Shown: positions 43,715-53,750, counted from the stretch's first letter. The stretch: 64,000 nucleotides of DNA from JAAUTT01 sp963846585 (GCA_963846585.1 CAWJWO010000001.1:1-64000), one strand, 5' to 3'. Program-made: numbers and translations. The notes: generated by a model from the letters alone, not told the origin.

Positions 43715-45145
43715 ATGATAGAAGCAACAAATAAGCCTGCGCCTCCTGTATTGTTTCGCTGGATAATACTTTTTTTCATCAGTGTGGCAATGTTTGGCGA
43801 TTATTACATTTACGACAGTATTAGCCCATTAGCCGATGTATTAAAATCCCAGCTGAAATTCACCGATAGCGATATCGGACTTTTGCAGGGTATTTATAGT
43901 TTTCCAAATATAATAATGGTACTCATTGGCGGGTTTATAATTGACCGGATCGGAACCAAGAAATCAGCCTTGCTTTTTTCATTTTTTGTATTTACAGGTG
44001 CTTTGGTTACCATACTTAAAGGAAATATTTTCCTAATGGCTACAGGCAGGTTAATTTTTGGCCTGGGTGCTGAATCTATGATTGTTGCAATTACTACAGT
44101 TGTTGCACAATGGTTTAAAGGGAAACAGCTTTCGTTCGCATTTGGCCTTAACCTCATGGTAGCGCGTCTTGGTACTTTTCTGGCCTTAAATTCTCCCGGT
44201 TGGGGAAAAAGCCTTTATCAGCACTGGCAGGGCCCCTTGAAAATTTCAGTAGGAGCAGGTATTATTTGCGTATTGATGCTTGGTATTTATTACTTTCTGG
44301 ATAGTTTCTCGCAGAAAAAATATACTATTATAAAAGAAGGTATGCAGGACAAGGTAATCTTGTCAGATGTATTTACTTTTAAAATTAATCGTTATGTTAT
44401 AACTGGTGCAATTCTTCTAAGCATGGCTTCACTGTTTAATTTTGTAATAAAAGTCGAACAATCTACTCTATTGCAAATTTTTACATATGTATTAGTTGTC
44501 GTTTTTTCATTATTAAATTACAAAGCGTTTAGCAAATCATATTGGTTTATCGTATTGCTTTGCATTACTTTCTATTCAGCAATGTTTCCATTTCAAACTT
44601 TCGCTATCAAATTTTTCCAGGAGACACACCATGTAACACGCGAAAATGCAGGATTTTTATCAAGTATTCTTCAGTTAGCATCGATGTTTTGTACACCATT
44701 ATTCGGTTTATTATCCGATTATCTTGGGAAACGATCATTATTAATGATGTTTGGATCATTTTTAATTCTGCCAGTATATCTGCTGATGGGTTATACCGGA
44801 ATTAATCTAATTGTCCCGATGTGTATGATGGGTATTGCATTTTCACTGGTGCCTGCTATTTTATGGCCATCGGTATCTTTGGTTACACAACCCTCAAAAT
44901 TAGGTACTGCATATGGATTAATGACAATGATTCAGAATATCGGACTATTTGGATTTAACCTTATTATCGGATGGGCTAATGATTTTTCAAAGGCTTCTGC
45001 AGGTAATCCGGCAGGATACCATTTAGGCATGTGGATATTTAGCAGTTTGGGAATATTCGGTTTTATATTTGCATTAATGTTGCGGATAAATGAAGGCGGA
45101 CATAATGGATTTGGGCTGGAAAAAGGAATATGGGATAAGAAATAG
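43715..45145 (+). CDS. MFS transporter
   Basis: A 476-residue twelve-helix major facilitator. The cytoplasmic loop 2-3 motif is GGFIIDRIGTKKS; the second copy is GLLSDYLGKRSLL. GRLIFGLGAESMIVAI in TM4 and the ETHHVTRENAGFLSS start of the second half are typical of the NarK/OPA-like clades, but the substrate is not evident. Stand-alone gene, convergent with purA. Confidence 0.85.
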   Translation: MIEATNKPAPPVLFRWIILFFISVAMFGDYYIYDSISPLADVLKSQLKFTDSDIGLLQGIYSFPNIIMVLIGGFIIDRIGTKKSALLFSFFVFTGALVTILKGNIFLMATGRLIFGLGAESMIVAITTVVAQWFKGKQLSFAFGLNLMVARLGTFLALNSPGWGKSLYQHWQGPLKISVGAGIICVLMLGIYYFLDSFSQKKYTIIKEGMQDKVILSDVFTFKINRYVITGAILLSMASLFNFVIKVEQSTLLQIFTYVLVVVFSLLNYKAFSKSYWFIVLLCITFYSAMFPFQTFAIKFFQETHHVTRENAGFLSSILQLASMFCTPLFGLLSDYLGKRSLLMMFGSFLILPVYLLMGYTGINLIVPMCMMGIAFSLVPAILWPSVSLVTQPSKLGTAYGLMTMIQNIGLFGFNLIIGWANDFSKASAGNPAGYHLGMWIFSSLGIFGFIFALMLRINEGGHNGFGLEKGIWDKK

Positions 45146-45326
45146 TGCAAAGTGCTTAGTGCATAGTGCTTAGTAGTCTTATACAGCTTATAAGTCCCAG
45201 GTTGCAGGTTAATATCTTAACATTAGAAGATATATTTTGTAAAATATTTTACTATTACCGGATTGAGTTACCATGCACTATGCACTAAGCACTAAGCACT
45301 ATATAAGCACTATGTACTATGCACTA
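45146..45326. repeat. GTGCTTAGTGCATAGTGC inverted phrase
   Basis: AGTGCTTAGTGCATAGTGCTTAGT (about 45148-45173) faces CATGCACTATGCACTAAGCACTAAGCAC (45272-45299), with a further copy overlapping the 3' end of purA. The halves can pair over about 20 bp across a ~100-nt loop between two convergent genes, so it might act as a transcript end. Confidence 0.8.
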
Positions 45327-46579
45327 AAAATAGTCTGTTTCCTGTCCGGCCCGACAGAAATTATACTAAACGGCACTTTGACTTCATTTTCTATGAACTT
45401 AATATATTCAAAGAGTTCTTTTGGTAGGTCATTAATTGAAGTAATCTGTGAAAAAAAATTTCCCCACCCTTTAAATTCCTTAAATATTGGAATAATTGGT
45501 ATATTAACGTCATAAGGCAGTTTATCACTCACAACGCCATCAACCTGGTAAGCAGTACATATTTTAATTGTTTCAAATTCCGATAGCACATCGCTTTTGG
45601 TAAGTATTAACTGAGTAACGCCATTTAACATAATAGAATATTTCAATGCCGGCAAATCAAGCCAGCCGCAACGGCGCGGCCTTCCAGTAGATGCTCCGAA
45701 CTCATGCCCGGTTTGGCGGAGTTTTTCACCTGTATCATCATTTAGTTCGGTTGGGAATGGTCCGCCCCCTACCCTTGTGCAGTATGCTTTTACAATCCCT
45801 AATGTTTCGCCTATCTTATTAGGTGCAACTCCTAGTCCGGTTGAGGCTCCCGCACATATTGTATTGGAGGAGGTCACAAACGGGTACGATCCAAAATCAA
45901 TATCAAGCATGGTACCCTGGGCCCCTTCCGCCAAAACCGATTTATTTTCATCCAGGTATTTGTTGATTACATATTCACTGTCAATTACCTGGAACGAACG
46001 GATAGTTTCCAAACCTTCAAACCATTCTTTCTCATAATCAGTTAAATCAAATGCAAAATCGTATTGCCTGAGTATTTCTATATGTTTAGCTTTCAGAAAT
46101 TCGTAACGTTCTTTGAAATCAGCAGCAAAAATGTCGCCAATACGTATTCCGTTACGTCCTGTTTTGTCCATATATGTCGGGCCTATCCCCCTCAGGGTAG
46201 AACCAATCCTCGTGTTTCCCTTTGCAGCCTCAGAAGCAGCGTCCAGTAAACGGTGTGTGGGTAAAATAAGGTGGGCTTTTCTGGAAATAAAAAGATTGTC
46301 GAAATTTACTTTGTATTTTGATAAATCTTTTATTTCCTTTTTAAATATTACAGGGTCAATAACTACACCATTTCCAATAATATTGATCTTATCACTGTGA
46401 AATATACCCGAAGGAATTGTATGCAATACGTGTTTTGTTTCGTTAAACTCAAGAGTATGGCCGGCATTTGGGCCACCTTGAAAACGGGCAATTACATCAT
46501 AACGGGATGTGATAACATCCACAATTTTACCTTTTCCTTCGTCTCCCCATTGAAGACCTAATAATACATCCAATTTCAT
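45317..46579 (-). CDS. purA: Adenylosuccinate synthetase
   Basis: A 420-residue GTP-dependent enzyme joining IMP and aspartate, the first committed step to AMP. P-loop LLGLQWGDEGKGK with catalytic Asp, GGPNAGHT with catalytic His, RGIGPTYMDKTGR, EGAQGTMLDIDFGSYPFVTSSN, and the C-terminal GTP base motif TKSD. Full length, with no purine genes adjacent. Its 3' end reaches into the repeat. Confidence 0.97.
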   Translation of the reverse strand: MKLDVLLGLQWGDEGKGKIVDVITSRYDVIARFQGGPNAGHTLEFNETKHVLHTIPSGIFHSDKINIIGNGVVIDPVIFKKEIKDLSKYKVNFDNLFISRKAHLILPTHRLLDAASEAAKGNTRIGSTLRGIGPTYMDKTGRNGIRIGDIFAADFKERYEFLKAKHIEILRQYDFAFDLTDYEKEWFEGLETIRSFQVIDSEYVINKYLDENKSVLAEGAQGTMLDIDFGSYPFVTSSNTICAGASTGLGVAPNKIGETLGIVKAYCTRVGGGPFPTELNDDTGEKLRQTGHEFGASTGRPRRCGWLDLPALKYSIMLNGVTQLILTKSDVLSEFETIKICTAYQVDGVVSDKLPYDVNIPIIPIFKEFKGWGNFFSQITSINDLPKELFEYIKFIENEVKVPFSIISVGPDRKQTIFSA

Positions 46580-46743
46580 ATTAATTTGTTAAAATGGAAC
46601 AAAACCCTGTAAAGATAATTAAATTTGAAACTGAATAATTTGAATTTTTCTATATAAATCTGATATTTTTTTTAAAATAATATATACCTTTCGCAAAATA
46701 ATTAACAACAAAACATTATTAATTTACTAAAAACATTTTATCT

Positions 46744-48744
46744 ATGAAAAAATTTATTTTTACTTTTTTGCTTTACCTATCTTTTATAGGTTTTGTTAAT
46801 GCAGGTACACCTTTCAATCTTGAAACCTTTACCGGTACAGTTCCTGCCGGTGATTCATTAGTAACCGTTGGTGGTGTGCAGTATCTTAAAGTTTTGCTGA
46901 ACGGATGGAACACAGTGGACACAATTGTACCCATAATAACTTCTAAGGGTTATTCAATTAATTTCACGTATTTTTATTATCCGGATACTTCCACTTATAA
47001 ACTTTCTGAACTTAGTGGCTTCATTGCATTGCATGATTCAGCCGGGGCTAGTGCTCAGACAATACAACCATTAGGCAGTTTAGTATCAACTACCCCAAAG
47101 CTTATAACTAAAGCTTTAAAGGCCGATACACTTACATCGATTCAGCTTGCAGCTCAATATGAGGCAGGTAGTTGGCCAGCGATAAGCGGTGCTTACATTT
47201 ACATGAGCCAGGTCACCATAAAACCACTTACATTTAATCTGGAGACATTTTCAGGTTATCTTCCTGACGGTGATTCAGTAGTAAACGTAGGTGGTACGGA
47301 GTATTTAAAAGTATTGCTGAACGGATGGAATTCGACTTTAAATATTGCACCTATCATAACTACTAAAGGTAATTCAATGAATTTCACGTATTTTTATGAT
47401 CAGGATACTTCCACATTTAAACTTGCTGACCTTAGTGGCTTTATTTCACTGCATGATTCAGCCGGGGTTAGTGCTCAGACAATACAACCATTAGGCAGTG
47501 AACCATCAACTACCCCAAAGGCCATATCCCAGGCTTTACTTAACGATACCCTGACAAATATTCAGCTTGCAGCTCAATACAAGGAGGGCTCTTGGCCAGC
47601 AATTAGCGGTCCATACATTTACATGACCCAGGTTACAATTAAACCACTAACCTTTAATCTGGAAACATTCAGAGGTTATCTTCCTGCAGGTGATTCAGTA
47701 GTAATGGTGGGTAATACAGAGTATTTAAAAGTATACCTTAACGGATGGAATTCGACTTTAAATATTGCACCTATCATAACTACTAAAGGTAATTCAATGA
47801 ATTTCACGTATTTTTATGATCAGGATACTTCCACATTTAAACTTGCTGACCTTAGTGGCTTTATTTCACTGCATGATTCAGCCGGGGTTAGTGCTCAGAC
47901 AATACAACCATTAGGCAGTGAACCATCAACTACCCCAAAGGCCATATCCCAGGCTTTACTTAACGATACCCTGACAAATATTCAGCTTGCAGCTCAATAC
48001 AAGGAGGGCTCTTGGCCAGCAATTAGCGGTCCATACATTTACATGACCCAGGTTACATTTAAACCACTTACCTTTAATCTGGAAACATTCAGAGGTTATC
48101 TTCCTGCAGGTGATTCAGTAGTAATGGTTGGTGATACAGAGTATTTAAAAGTTTACCTGAATGGATGGAATTCGACATTAAATATTGCACCTATCATAAC
48201 TACTCAAGGAACTACAATTAATTTCACGTATTTTTATGATAAGGATACTTCCACTTATAAACTTTCTGAACTTAGCGGCTTCATTGCACTGCATGATTCA
48301 GCAGGGGCCAGTGCTCAGGCAATACAACCATTAGGTAGTTTAGTATCAACTACTCCAAAGTTTATAACTAAAGCTTTAAAGGCTGATACACTTACATCGA
48401 TTCAGCTTGCAGCTCAATATCAATCAGGTAGTTGGCCAGCAATAAGCGGTCCATACATTTACATGACCCAGGTAACTATTGATACTTCTCACGTATCAGT
48501 AAATAACTTAACAGAAGATATGTCATTAAAAGCATTTCCAAATCCTGCCAGCGAAAACCTTACTGTTAGCCTTCCTGGTTTGACTTCTTATGCAATTTAT
48601 GATATTACAGGCAAAGTAATAATTGAAACTGTTGCAACAGGAGATATTCAAAATATTTCAGTTGGTAATTTAGCTAATGGAATATATATTATTAAAGCCT
48701 CCGACGGTACTTCAGTATATACAACTAAGTTCATTAAGAAATAA
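46744..48744 (+). CDS. Secreted four-repeat protein with T9SS sorting tail
   Basis: A 666-residue protein with a signal peptide (1-20, ends FVNAG), four tandem copies of a 140-residue domain (period exactly 420 bp; copies begin near 46801, 47221, 47641 and 48061), then a type A Por sorting domain (~593-666; AFPNPASENLTV...YDITGK...GIYIIKA...TTKFIKK). Each copy has FNLETF.G..P.GDS, YLKV.LNGWN, FTYFY..DTST and SGFI.LHDSAG. The domain is unknown to me; its sandwich-like pattern suggests cell-surface adhesion or glycan binding. 318 bp of copies 2 and 3 are identical (47320-47637 = 47740-48057), pointing to recent duplication. Confidence 0.85.
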   Translation: MKKFIFTFLLYLSFIGFVNAGTPFNLETFTGTVPAGDSLVTVGGVQYLKVLLNGWNTVDTIVPIITSKGYSINFTYFYYPDTSTYKLSELSGFIALHDSAGASAQTIQPLGSLVSTTPKLITKALKADTLTSIQLAAQYEAGSWPAISGAYIYMSQVTIKPLTFNLETFSGYLPDGDSVVNVGGTEYLKVLLNGWNSTLNIAPIITTKGNSMNFTYFYDQDTSTFKLADLSGFISLHDSAGVSAQTIQPLGSEPSTTPKAISQALLNDTLTNIQLAAQYKEGSWPAISGPYIYMTQVTIKPLTFNLETFRGYLPAGDSVVMVGNTEYLKVYLNGWNSTLNIAPIITTKGNSMNFTYFYDQDTSTFKLADLSGFISLHDSAGVSAQTIQPLGSEPSTTPKAISQALLNDTLTNIQLAAQYKEGSWPAISGPYIYMTQVTFKPLTFNLETFRGYLPAGDSVVMVGDTEYLKVYLNGWNSTLNIAPIITTQGTTINFTYFYDKDTSTYKLSELSGFIALHDSAGASAQAIQPLGSLVSTTPKFITKALKADTLTSIQLAAQYQSGSWPAISGPYIYMTQVTIDTSHVSVNNLTEDMSLKAFPNPASENLTVSLPGLTSYAIYDITGKVIIETVATGDIQNISVGNLANGIYIIKASDGTSVYTTKFIKK

Positions 48745-48768
48745 TAACTTATAAGCTACTCTTAAAAG

Positions 48769-48802
48769 AGGCCGTCTCCATAAATGAGGCGGCCTTTTTT
48801 TT
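48769..48802 (+). terminator. Intrinsic terminator after the repeat protein
   Basis: AGGCCGTCTC pairs with GAGGCGGCCT (one G-T pair) over a 7-nt loop and runs into eight T, 25 bp after the stop codon. Confidence 0.85.
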
Positions 48803-48939
48803 GTAATGGGCACCCTAATTTTTAAAGGTTTTTAAATCTATGTAAAATTTAACTTTATAAAATACACTATTTAGATTGAACAATAAATATTATTTTTACA
48901 TTTTAATAACAAAATATTCTTCAGGTGTTTTTTATTCCA

Positions 48940-49296
48940 ATGCCTTTGTCCGAGATAATTTGTTTTGTATCGATGGTTTTTACATCGCTTTACCTGGTTG
49001 TGGGTACAATCAGTAATTTTCAGGTAAAACCACAACAGGATGTTATTCCCAAAACTATTACATTAGAACAGGTTGGTTCTGTCAACAATAATCCTAATAA
49101 GAGTTATAATTACTATATCTCAATAAATACAATAAAAAAAAGCAATTCTCATCCATTAATTGAATTTGCAGATATTTGCTGTAACAGTTTCAAAATAATT
49201 AATTCATGTTTTTGGCAACACTTATTCGATTCTTCCTTTTCCCCGGTTTCAGATTTCACTTATATTTCAACTACCCGCGGACCACCAATAATGTAA
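48940..49296 (+). CDS. Small hypothetical protein before the HmuY-TonB unit
   Basis: A 118-residue frame started at 48940 (MPLSEIICFVSM), with a GTG 15 bp upstream as alternative. The N-terminus is a hydrophobic signal-like segment; later residues include CC, C and H and end in a short proline motif (TTRGPPIM). Short Bacteroidota proteins of similar build, with a signal, Cys/His and a PP end, often precede metal-related TonB receptors; that resemblance is my inference. The gene lies 107 bp before the HmuY-like gene. Confidence 0.4.
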   Translation: MPLSEIICFVSMVFTSLYLVVGTISNFQVKPQQDVIPKTITLEQVGSVNNNPNKSYNYYISINTIKKSNSHPLIEFADICCNSFKIINSCFWQHLFDSSFSPVSDFTYISTTRGPPIM

Positions 49297-49299
49297 ATA

Positions 49300-49385
49300 G
49301 TCGTAAGTCGTAAGTAAAAAATGATTAAGTAATTAAGTGATTAAGTGATTTAGTTTATTGGACCTTCCATAAACTTTATAAACCA
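49300..49385. repeat. CGTAAGTCGTAAGT and AAGTGATTAAG phrases
   Basis: AGTCGTAAGTCGTAAG, TTAAGTAATTAAGTGATTAAG and a TTTATAAACC unit fill the space before the HmuY-like gene. The CGTAAGT phrase recurs at 55003-55037. Confidence 0.65.
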
Positions 49386-49403
49386 TTTTCAAATTCTTTT
49401 AAT

Positions 49404-50435
49404 ATGAAAACCATTGTATTATATATATTTATTTTATTAACCTTTTTTGTTTCCTGCAAAAAAGAGAAAAACTCTTCGTCTTCTAACCCTGGCACCAGCT
49501 TAAATATGGGAGCAGGCAATACAAACGATATATATTTCAGTTTGACTAAAGGTGTAGTAAAATCTGAACCCGGAACAAACTGGGATATAGCATTTAATAC
49601 CTGGATGTTTAGTGCCACAATTATTACTAATGGCGGAGCAGGTATTAAATTATACACATACCCTGATGGCGATACTTCTTCCTGGAATAAAACTTTAAGC
49701 ACAACATCTATAAACACCAGGCCTGCAATGTATAATGCCGACACCAGCTGGACCTGGGGCGCATTTCAGAGAAATAAAACCGCTAATCCGTTTGATTACG
49801 GCTGGGGTGTGTATAATTTGAATACAAACGAAGTTGTTGGCGATTCACTTTTCATCATCCAGCTTCAGGATAATACCTACAGAAAATTATGGATTATTAA
49901 AAGATCAGTTAACAGCACATTCATTTTTCAATATGCAAATTTGGATGGAACCGGACAAAAGCTCGATTCTGTAAATTGTAATAATTATTCAGCTAAAAAC
50001 TTTATTTATTATTCAATTGCCCGGGAAAATACTATTGACAGGGAACCTGCCGATACAGCATGGGATTTCGTAGCTACCAGATATATTGCTACAACCGGTG
50101 AACCTTCTCCAAAAGTAGTTACCGGGATATTAACCAGCTGGATTTTTAATTTCAACCCTGCTGTCAATTCATACACGACCACCGGGACTGTGGCTGCGGA
50201 AATAACCGGAGTAAATGACAGTACAACTAATTATTCATCAGCTCATTTTTCTACACAAATAAACACAATTGGCTGGGATTGGACAACATACAATCAAGCC
50301 ACGAATACCTATTCCATATTGCCACAGCAGGTATATTTTTTAAAAACCTCCTCAGATAATATATATAAACTTGTTTTTACCGGTTTAACAGCAGGTACCG
50401 GCATAATTCAATTTGACCAAACCAGGATAAAATAA
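49404..50435 (+). CDS. HmuY-family lipoprotein, copy 1
   Basis: A 343-residue lipoprotein (MKTIVLYIFILLTFFVSCKKEK; lipid Cys C18). The mature part has the HmuY pattern: YFSLTKGVVKSEPGTNWDIAFNTW near the N-terminus, FIFQYANLDGTG, and a repeated second WDFVATRY segment. HmuY in Porphyromonas takes heme from host proteins and hands it to its TonB partner HmuR. It lies 31 bp before a TonB receptor gene and forms a three-gene uptake unit with it and a second HmuY-like gene. Heme is likely by family, but not provable here. Confidence 0.85.
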   Translation: MKTIVLYIFILLTFFVSCKKEKNSSSSNPGTSLNMGAGNTNDIYFSLTKGVVKSEPGTNWDIAFNTWMFSATIITNGGAGIKLYTYPDGDTSSWNKTLSTTSINTRPAMYNADTSWTWGAFQRNKTANPFDYGWGVYNLNTNEVVGDSLFIIQLQDNTYRKLWIIKRSVNSTFIFQYANLDGTGQKLDSVNCNNYSAKNFIYYSIARENTIDREPADTAWDFVATRYIATTGEPSPKVVTGILTSWIFNFNPAVNSYTTTGTVAAEITGVNDSTTNYSSAHFSTQINTIGWDWTTYNQATNTYSILPQQVYFLKTSSDNIYKLVFTGLTAGTGIIQFDQTRIK

Positions 50436-50466
50436 ATGAAACAAATAATTAACAGACGATTGCTAG

Positions 50467-52719
50467 TTGCAATCGTCTTATCTTATTACTTCGCGTTTGT
50501 GTTATCCACAGGAAGACATGGTTACAATAACCGATAGCCAAACCGGCCAGTTGGTCCCTTATACTAATATCCATATTCAACCGATTGGGCCAAATGCCAA
50601 AAACATAGTCATCCGGGCTGATTCAGGTACATTCCGTAACCCTGTAACTATACCTTCAATTTTAAGGATAACATGCCTGGGATATACTACTTATACAGAT
50701 ACTCTTAAACCTGATAAATCCAAAACCATTCTGTTACAACCCGATCCACTGTATGTAAAAGAAGTGGTTGTTACCGGTCAGTTTATCCCGGTTACTAAAG
50801 ATAAATCAATTTATCTGGTTAATGTAATCAATAGTCAGGCAATAAAAGACAAGGCAGCTGCAAACTTAACAGAATTGCTTTCAAACGAACTTGATTTGCG
50901 TGCATTTCAGGATCCAATCCTTGGAACAAACCTTACCATGCAGGGTATGTTTGGCCAACAGGTGAAAATCCTAACCGATGGCATCCCTGTTACAGGCAGG
51001 CAGGATGGTATTCTGGATTTAACACAGTTATCACTTTCAAATACAGATCATATTGAAATGATCGAAGGGCCAATGTCAGTTGTTTATGGTACCAATGCAC
51101 TTGTTGGAGTTGTTAATCTTATTTCAAAAGATCCTGATAAAAATAATAATATTGCACAAATAAATACTTATTACGAATCGGTTGGTATATATAATTTTGA
51201 TGGTAATATTGCTTTAAAAAAGAACAAACACAGGTTTATCTTCAACTGCGGCCGTAATTTTTTTGGCGGTTACTCCGGCACTGATTCTGCGAGGGTACAG
51301 GAATGGAAACCAAAGCGGCAATTCTTTGGAGGGTTTGATTATATATATACGGCAGCAAAATCAAAATTACATCTTGGAATAGATTATTTTAATGAAAAAC
51401 TTTTGAATTTAGGCGGCCTGTCAATTATTACTGACAGTATATTGCAAAATAATAAATTCGTCTATATTTTAAGGTATAATGCAACTGATTTATACCAGTA
51501 TACAACCCGGCTTAACCTTAAATTAGATTATACTCTTAAATTTTCAGAACAGGAACAATGGGAGACTGTGGCTGCCTGGTCATATTATAATCAAACCATA
51601 AGTGCGGTGGAAACAAATCCTGTTAACCTTGTTGAAACGCCTTCGCCCTCTAATTCGGATACTACAGATTTTTATGATGTAATGTGCAGGTCTACTTTTA
51701 ATTATTCTGAAAAAAATTGGCTCAGCAGTATTGCCGGCATCGATGCAGTAACAGAGACAGGTACAGGTGCTATGCTTGACGGGAAAAAAGAAATTGATGA
51801 AGAGGCTGCTTTTCTTACCTCTACCATATTTCCAAAAAAAAGGTTGAATTTCCAGGCTGGCGCACGTGTTATACATAATTCAAAATACAGTGCACCGCTC
51901 GTTTACTCCCTTAACCTGAAATATCAACCAATTCCGCAGCTAATAACCAGGTTATCTTTCGGCAAAGGATTCCGGTCGCCTTCGCTTCAGGAATTATACC
52001 TCGATTTTACTGCTGATAATCACAATGTGCATGGTAATGACACACTTAAAGCCGAATATTCTTACAGTTACAATTTATCGGCATTGTATACGATTCCATT
52101 TGAAAAACAAAATATAACCATTGAAGGCTCACTATTTTACAACACTTTTCATAATAAAATTGATTACCTTTTCAGTGAAAGTAACCCAACATGGGCAGAG
52201 TATTATAATATACCTGAAGATAAATATATTACAGAAGGAGGAAAATTCATTGCAACATTTAAGTTTCAACCGGGATTTAATATCAGCGGAGGTATATATT
52301 TTTTAGGACGTTCTAAAATAGGTATTCCGGGCCAATATTATTATTCTACCGATTATTCATTTAATGTAAACTATAATAATCCTGCTTATCATTTCAGGAT
52401 TTCTGTCTTCTATAAATATTTTGACGATTGGTATATAAATGATTTATCCAAGCTGCAGGATGGTTCATCATATATTTATGTGCAGCAATATTCTCATTAT
52501 AAAGGTTACCAATCACTTAACTTTACAATAAATCGTCCTTTTTTCAGGAACCGGTTGGATGTTAGTGCAGGCTGCAAGAATATTTTCAATATAATTAATA
52601 TTGCTTCATATTCCACCCCCGGTGTTGATCCTCATACTTCAGCAGGCAATGGAGATACCCCGATCGGCTGGGGAAGGACATTTTTTATAAGGTTGACATA
52701 TAATTTTGTAAAGAATTAA
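50467..52719 (+). CDS. TonB-dependent receptor (HmuR-like), frame break at the signal peptide
   Basis: A 750-residue frame: carboxypeptidase-like domain (~20-95), plug (~105-225; QQVKILTDGIPVTG, GPMSVVYGTNALVGVVNLI), and a 22-strand barrel ending in LTYNFVKN. It imports the ligand supplied by the flanking HmuY-like lipoproteins. Its N-terminus is odd: no signal peptide precedes the domain in this frame, while a convincing one (MKQIINRRLLVAIVLSYYFAFVLS) starts at ATG 50436 in another frame and stops after 34 codons. One base gained or lost near 50480-50515 would join them. The first ATG in frame is 50518. Either a sequencing error or a non-exported receptor. Confidence 0.88.
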   Translation: MQSSYLITSRLCYPQEDMVTITDSQTGQLVPYTNIHIQPIGPNAKNIVIRADSGTFRNPVTIPSILRITCLGYTTYTDTLKPDKSKTILLQPDPLYVKEVVVTGQFIPVTKDKSIYLVNVINSQAIKDKAAANLTELLSNELDLRAFQDPILGTNLTMQGMFGQQVKILTDGIPVTGRQDGILDLTQLSLSNTDHIEMIEGPMSVVYGTNALVGVVNLISKDPDKNNNIAQINTYYESVGIYNFDGNIALKKNKHRFIFNCGRNFFGGYSGTDSARVQEWKPKRQFFGGFDYIYTAAKSKLHLGIDYFNEKLLNLGGLSIITDSILQNNKFVYILRYNATDLYQYTTRLNLKLDYTLKFSEQEQWETVAAWSYYNQTISAVETNPVNLVETPSPSNSDTTDFYDVMCRSTFNYSEKNWLSSIAGIDAVTETGTGAMLDGKKEIDEEAAFLTSTIFPKKRLNFQAGARVIHNSKYSAPLVYSLNLKYQPIPQLITRLSFGKGFRSPSLQELYLDFTADNHNVHGNDTLKAEYSYSYNLSALYTIPFEKQNITIEGSLFYNTFHNKIDYLFSESNPTWAEYYNIPEDKYITEGGKFIATFKFQPGFNISGGIYFLGRSKIGIPGQYYYSTDYSFNVNYNNPAYHFRISVFYKYFDDWYINDLSKLQDGSSYIYVQQYSHYKGYQSLNFTINRPFFRNRLDVSAGCKNIFNIINIASYSTPGVDPHTSAGNGDTPIGWGRTFFIRLTYNFVKN

Positions 52720-52721
52720 TT

Positions 52722-53750
52722 ATGAAAATTTTTCAAAATACCAGATGGTTTTGTCTGAGTTTAATAATATTATTATTACTCAACTCATGCTTTGAAAAAG
52801 AAAAACCCGTTGCTCAATATAATTTTACAGGGGTACTATTTCCAATCCGGCAATCAATATACACCAACCAACAGTTCTACAGCTTTGAAAATAACATGAT
52901 AACGGGTAGTTCCCCAAATGGGGCATGGGACTTATGTTTTGAAAGTTCGACACAGGGTTGGCATATAAGGGTAAACAGCAGCAATTTTATTGAAATATAT
53001 CCTACTGACACTACTAACTTTGAAGCTGATTTTACTGCAAACAGGTATAAAAATATTACCGGAATAGAATGGAGCTATGACAAAAGCAATGGGAACCCCG
53101 ATTCTACAGCCGTTGGGACATGGGTATATACTGCAACAATGCCGTTTATTTATTCCCGAAAGGTATATATTGCCGGGCAATGGAATGGCTCAGCTTCAGT
53201 TCCGCTAAAAAAGATAGTATTTACCATGGTAAACGACACATCATACCGGTTCATGTATGCCAACCTTGACGGAACCGATTCAATGCAAATAACTATTAAA
53301 AAAGATACATCGTGCAACAATTCTTATTTTAGTATCACTCAGGGAAACCAGGTAACCATCGAACCTAAAAGGTATACCTGGGATATTTTGTTTAGCCAAT
53401 ATATAGCACCGTTACCCGACAACGGTGTTTTTATACCATATCCCGTGAGGGGAGTACTTTTAAACCCGAATCATGTTTCTGCTTATCTCGATTCAGTTAA
53501 AACGTTTGATAATATAACTATCAATGATATTTCAGGTATGCAGTTCAGCACTGTATCTGACTTTATAGGTTACAACTGGAAATCGGTAACAATTAATTTT
53601 CAGGCTAATACAGGGACTTATTCCCTTCGTAGCAATTATACATATATTGTTCATGATGTTGCAGGCAATTACTACAAATTGAAATTTTTAAGTTTCTACA
53701 ATTCCCAGGGAGATGAGGGATATCCGGCGTTTGAAGTAAGTAAGCTGTAA
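52722..53750 (+). CDS. HmuY-family lipoprotein, copy 2
   Basis: A 342-residue lipoprotein (signal ends LLLLNSC) starting 2 bp after the receptor stop, so translation is probably coupled. It shares the layout of copy 1: YSFENNMITGSSPNGAWDLCFES, FMYANLDGTDSMQI, YTWDILFSQYIAPL, and GYNWKSVT near the end. Two HmuY-like proteins flanking one receptor suggest different ligands or a relay. It is diverged enough from copy 1 to be an old duplication. Confidence 0.83.
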   Translation: MKIFQNTRWFCLSLIILLLLNSCFEKEKPVAQYNFTGVLFPIRQSIYTNQQFYSFENNMITGSSPNGAWDLCFESSTQGWHIRVNSSNFIEIYPTDTTNFEADFTANRYKNITGIEWSYDKSNGNPDSTAVGTWVYTATMPFIYSRKVYIAGQWNGSASVPLKKIVFTMVNDTSYRFMYANLDGTDSMQITIKKDTSCNNSYFSITQGNQVTIEPKRYTWDILFSQYIAPLPDNGVFIPYPVRGVLLNPNHVSAYLDSVKTFDNITINDISGMQFSTVSDFIGYNWKSVTINFQANTGTYSLRSNYTYIVHDVAGNYYKLKFLSFYNSQGDEGYPAFEVSKL

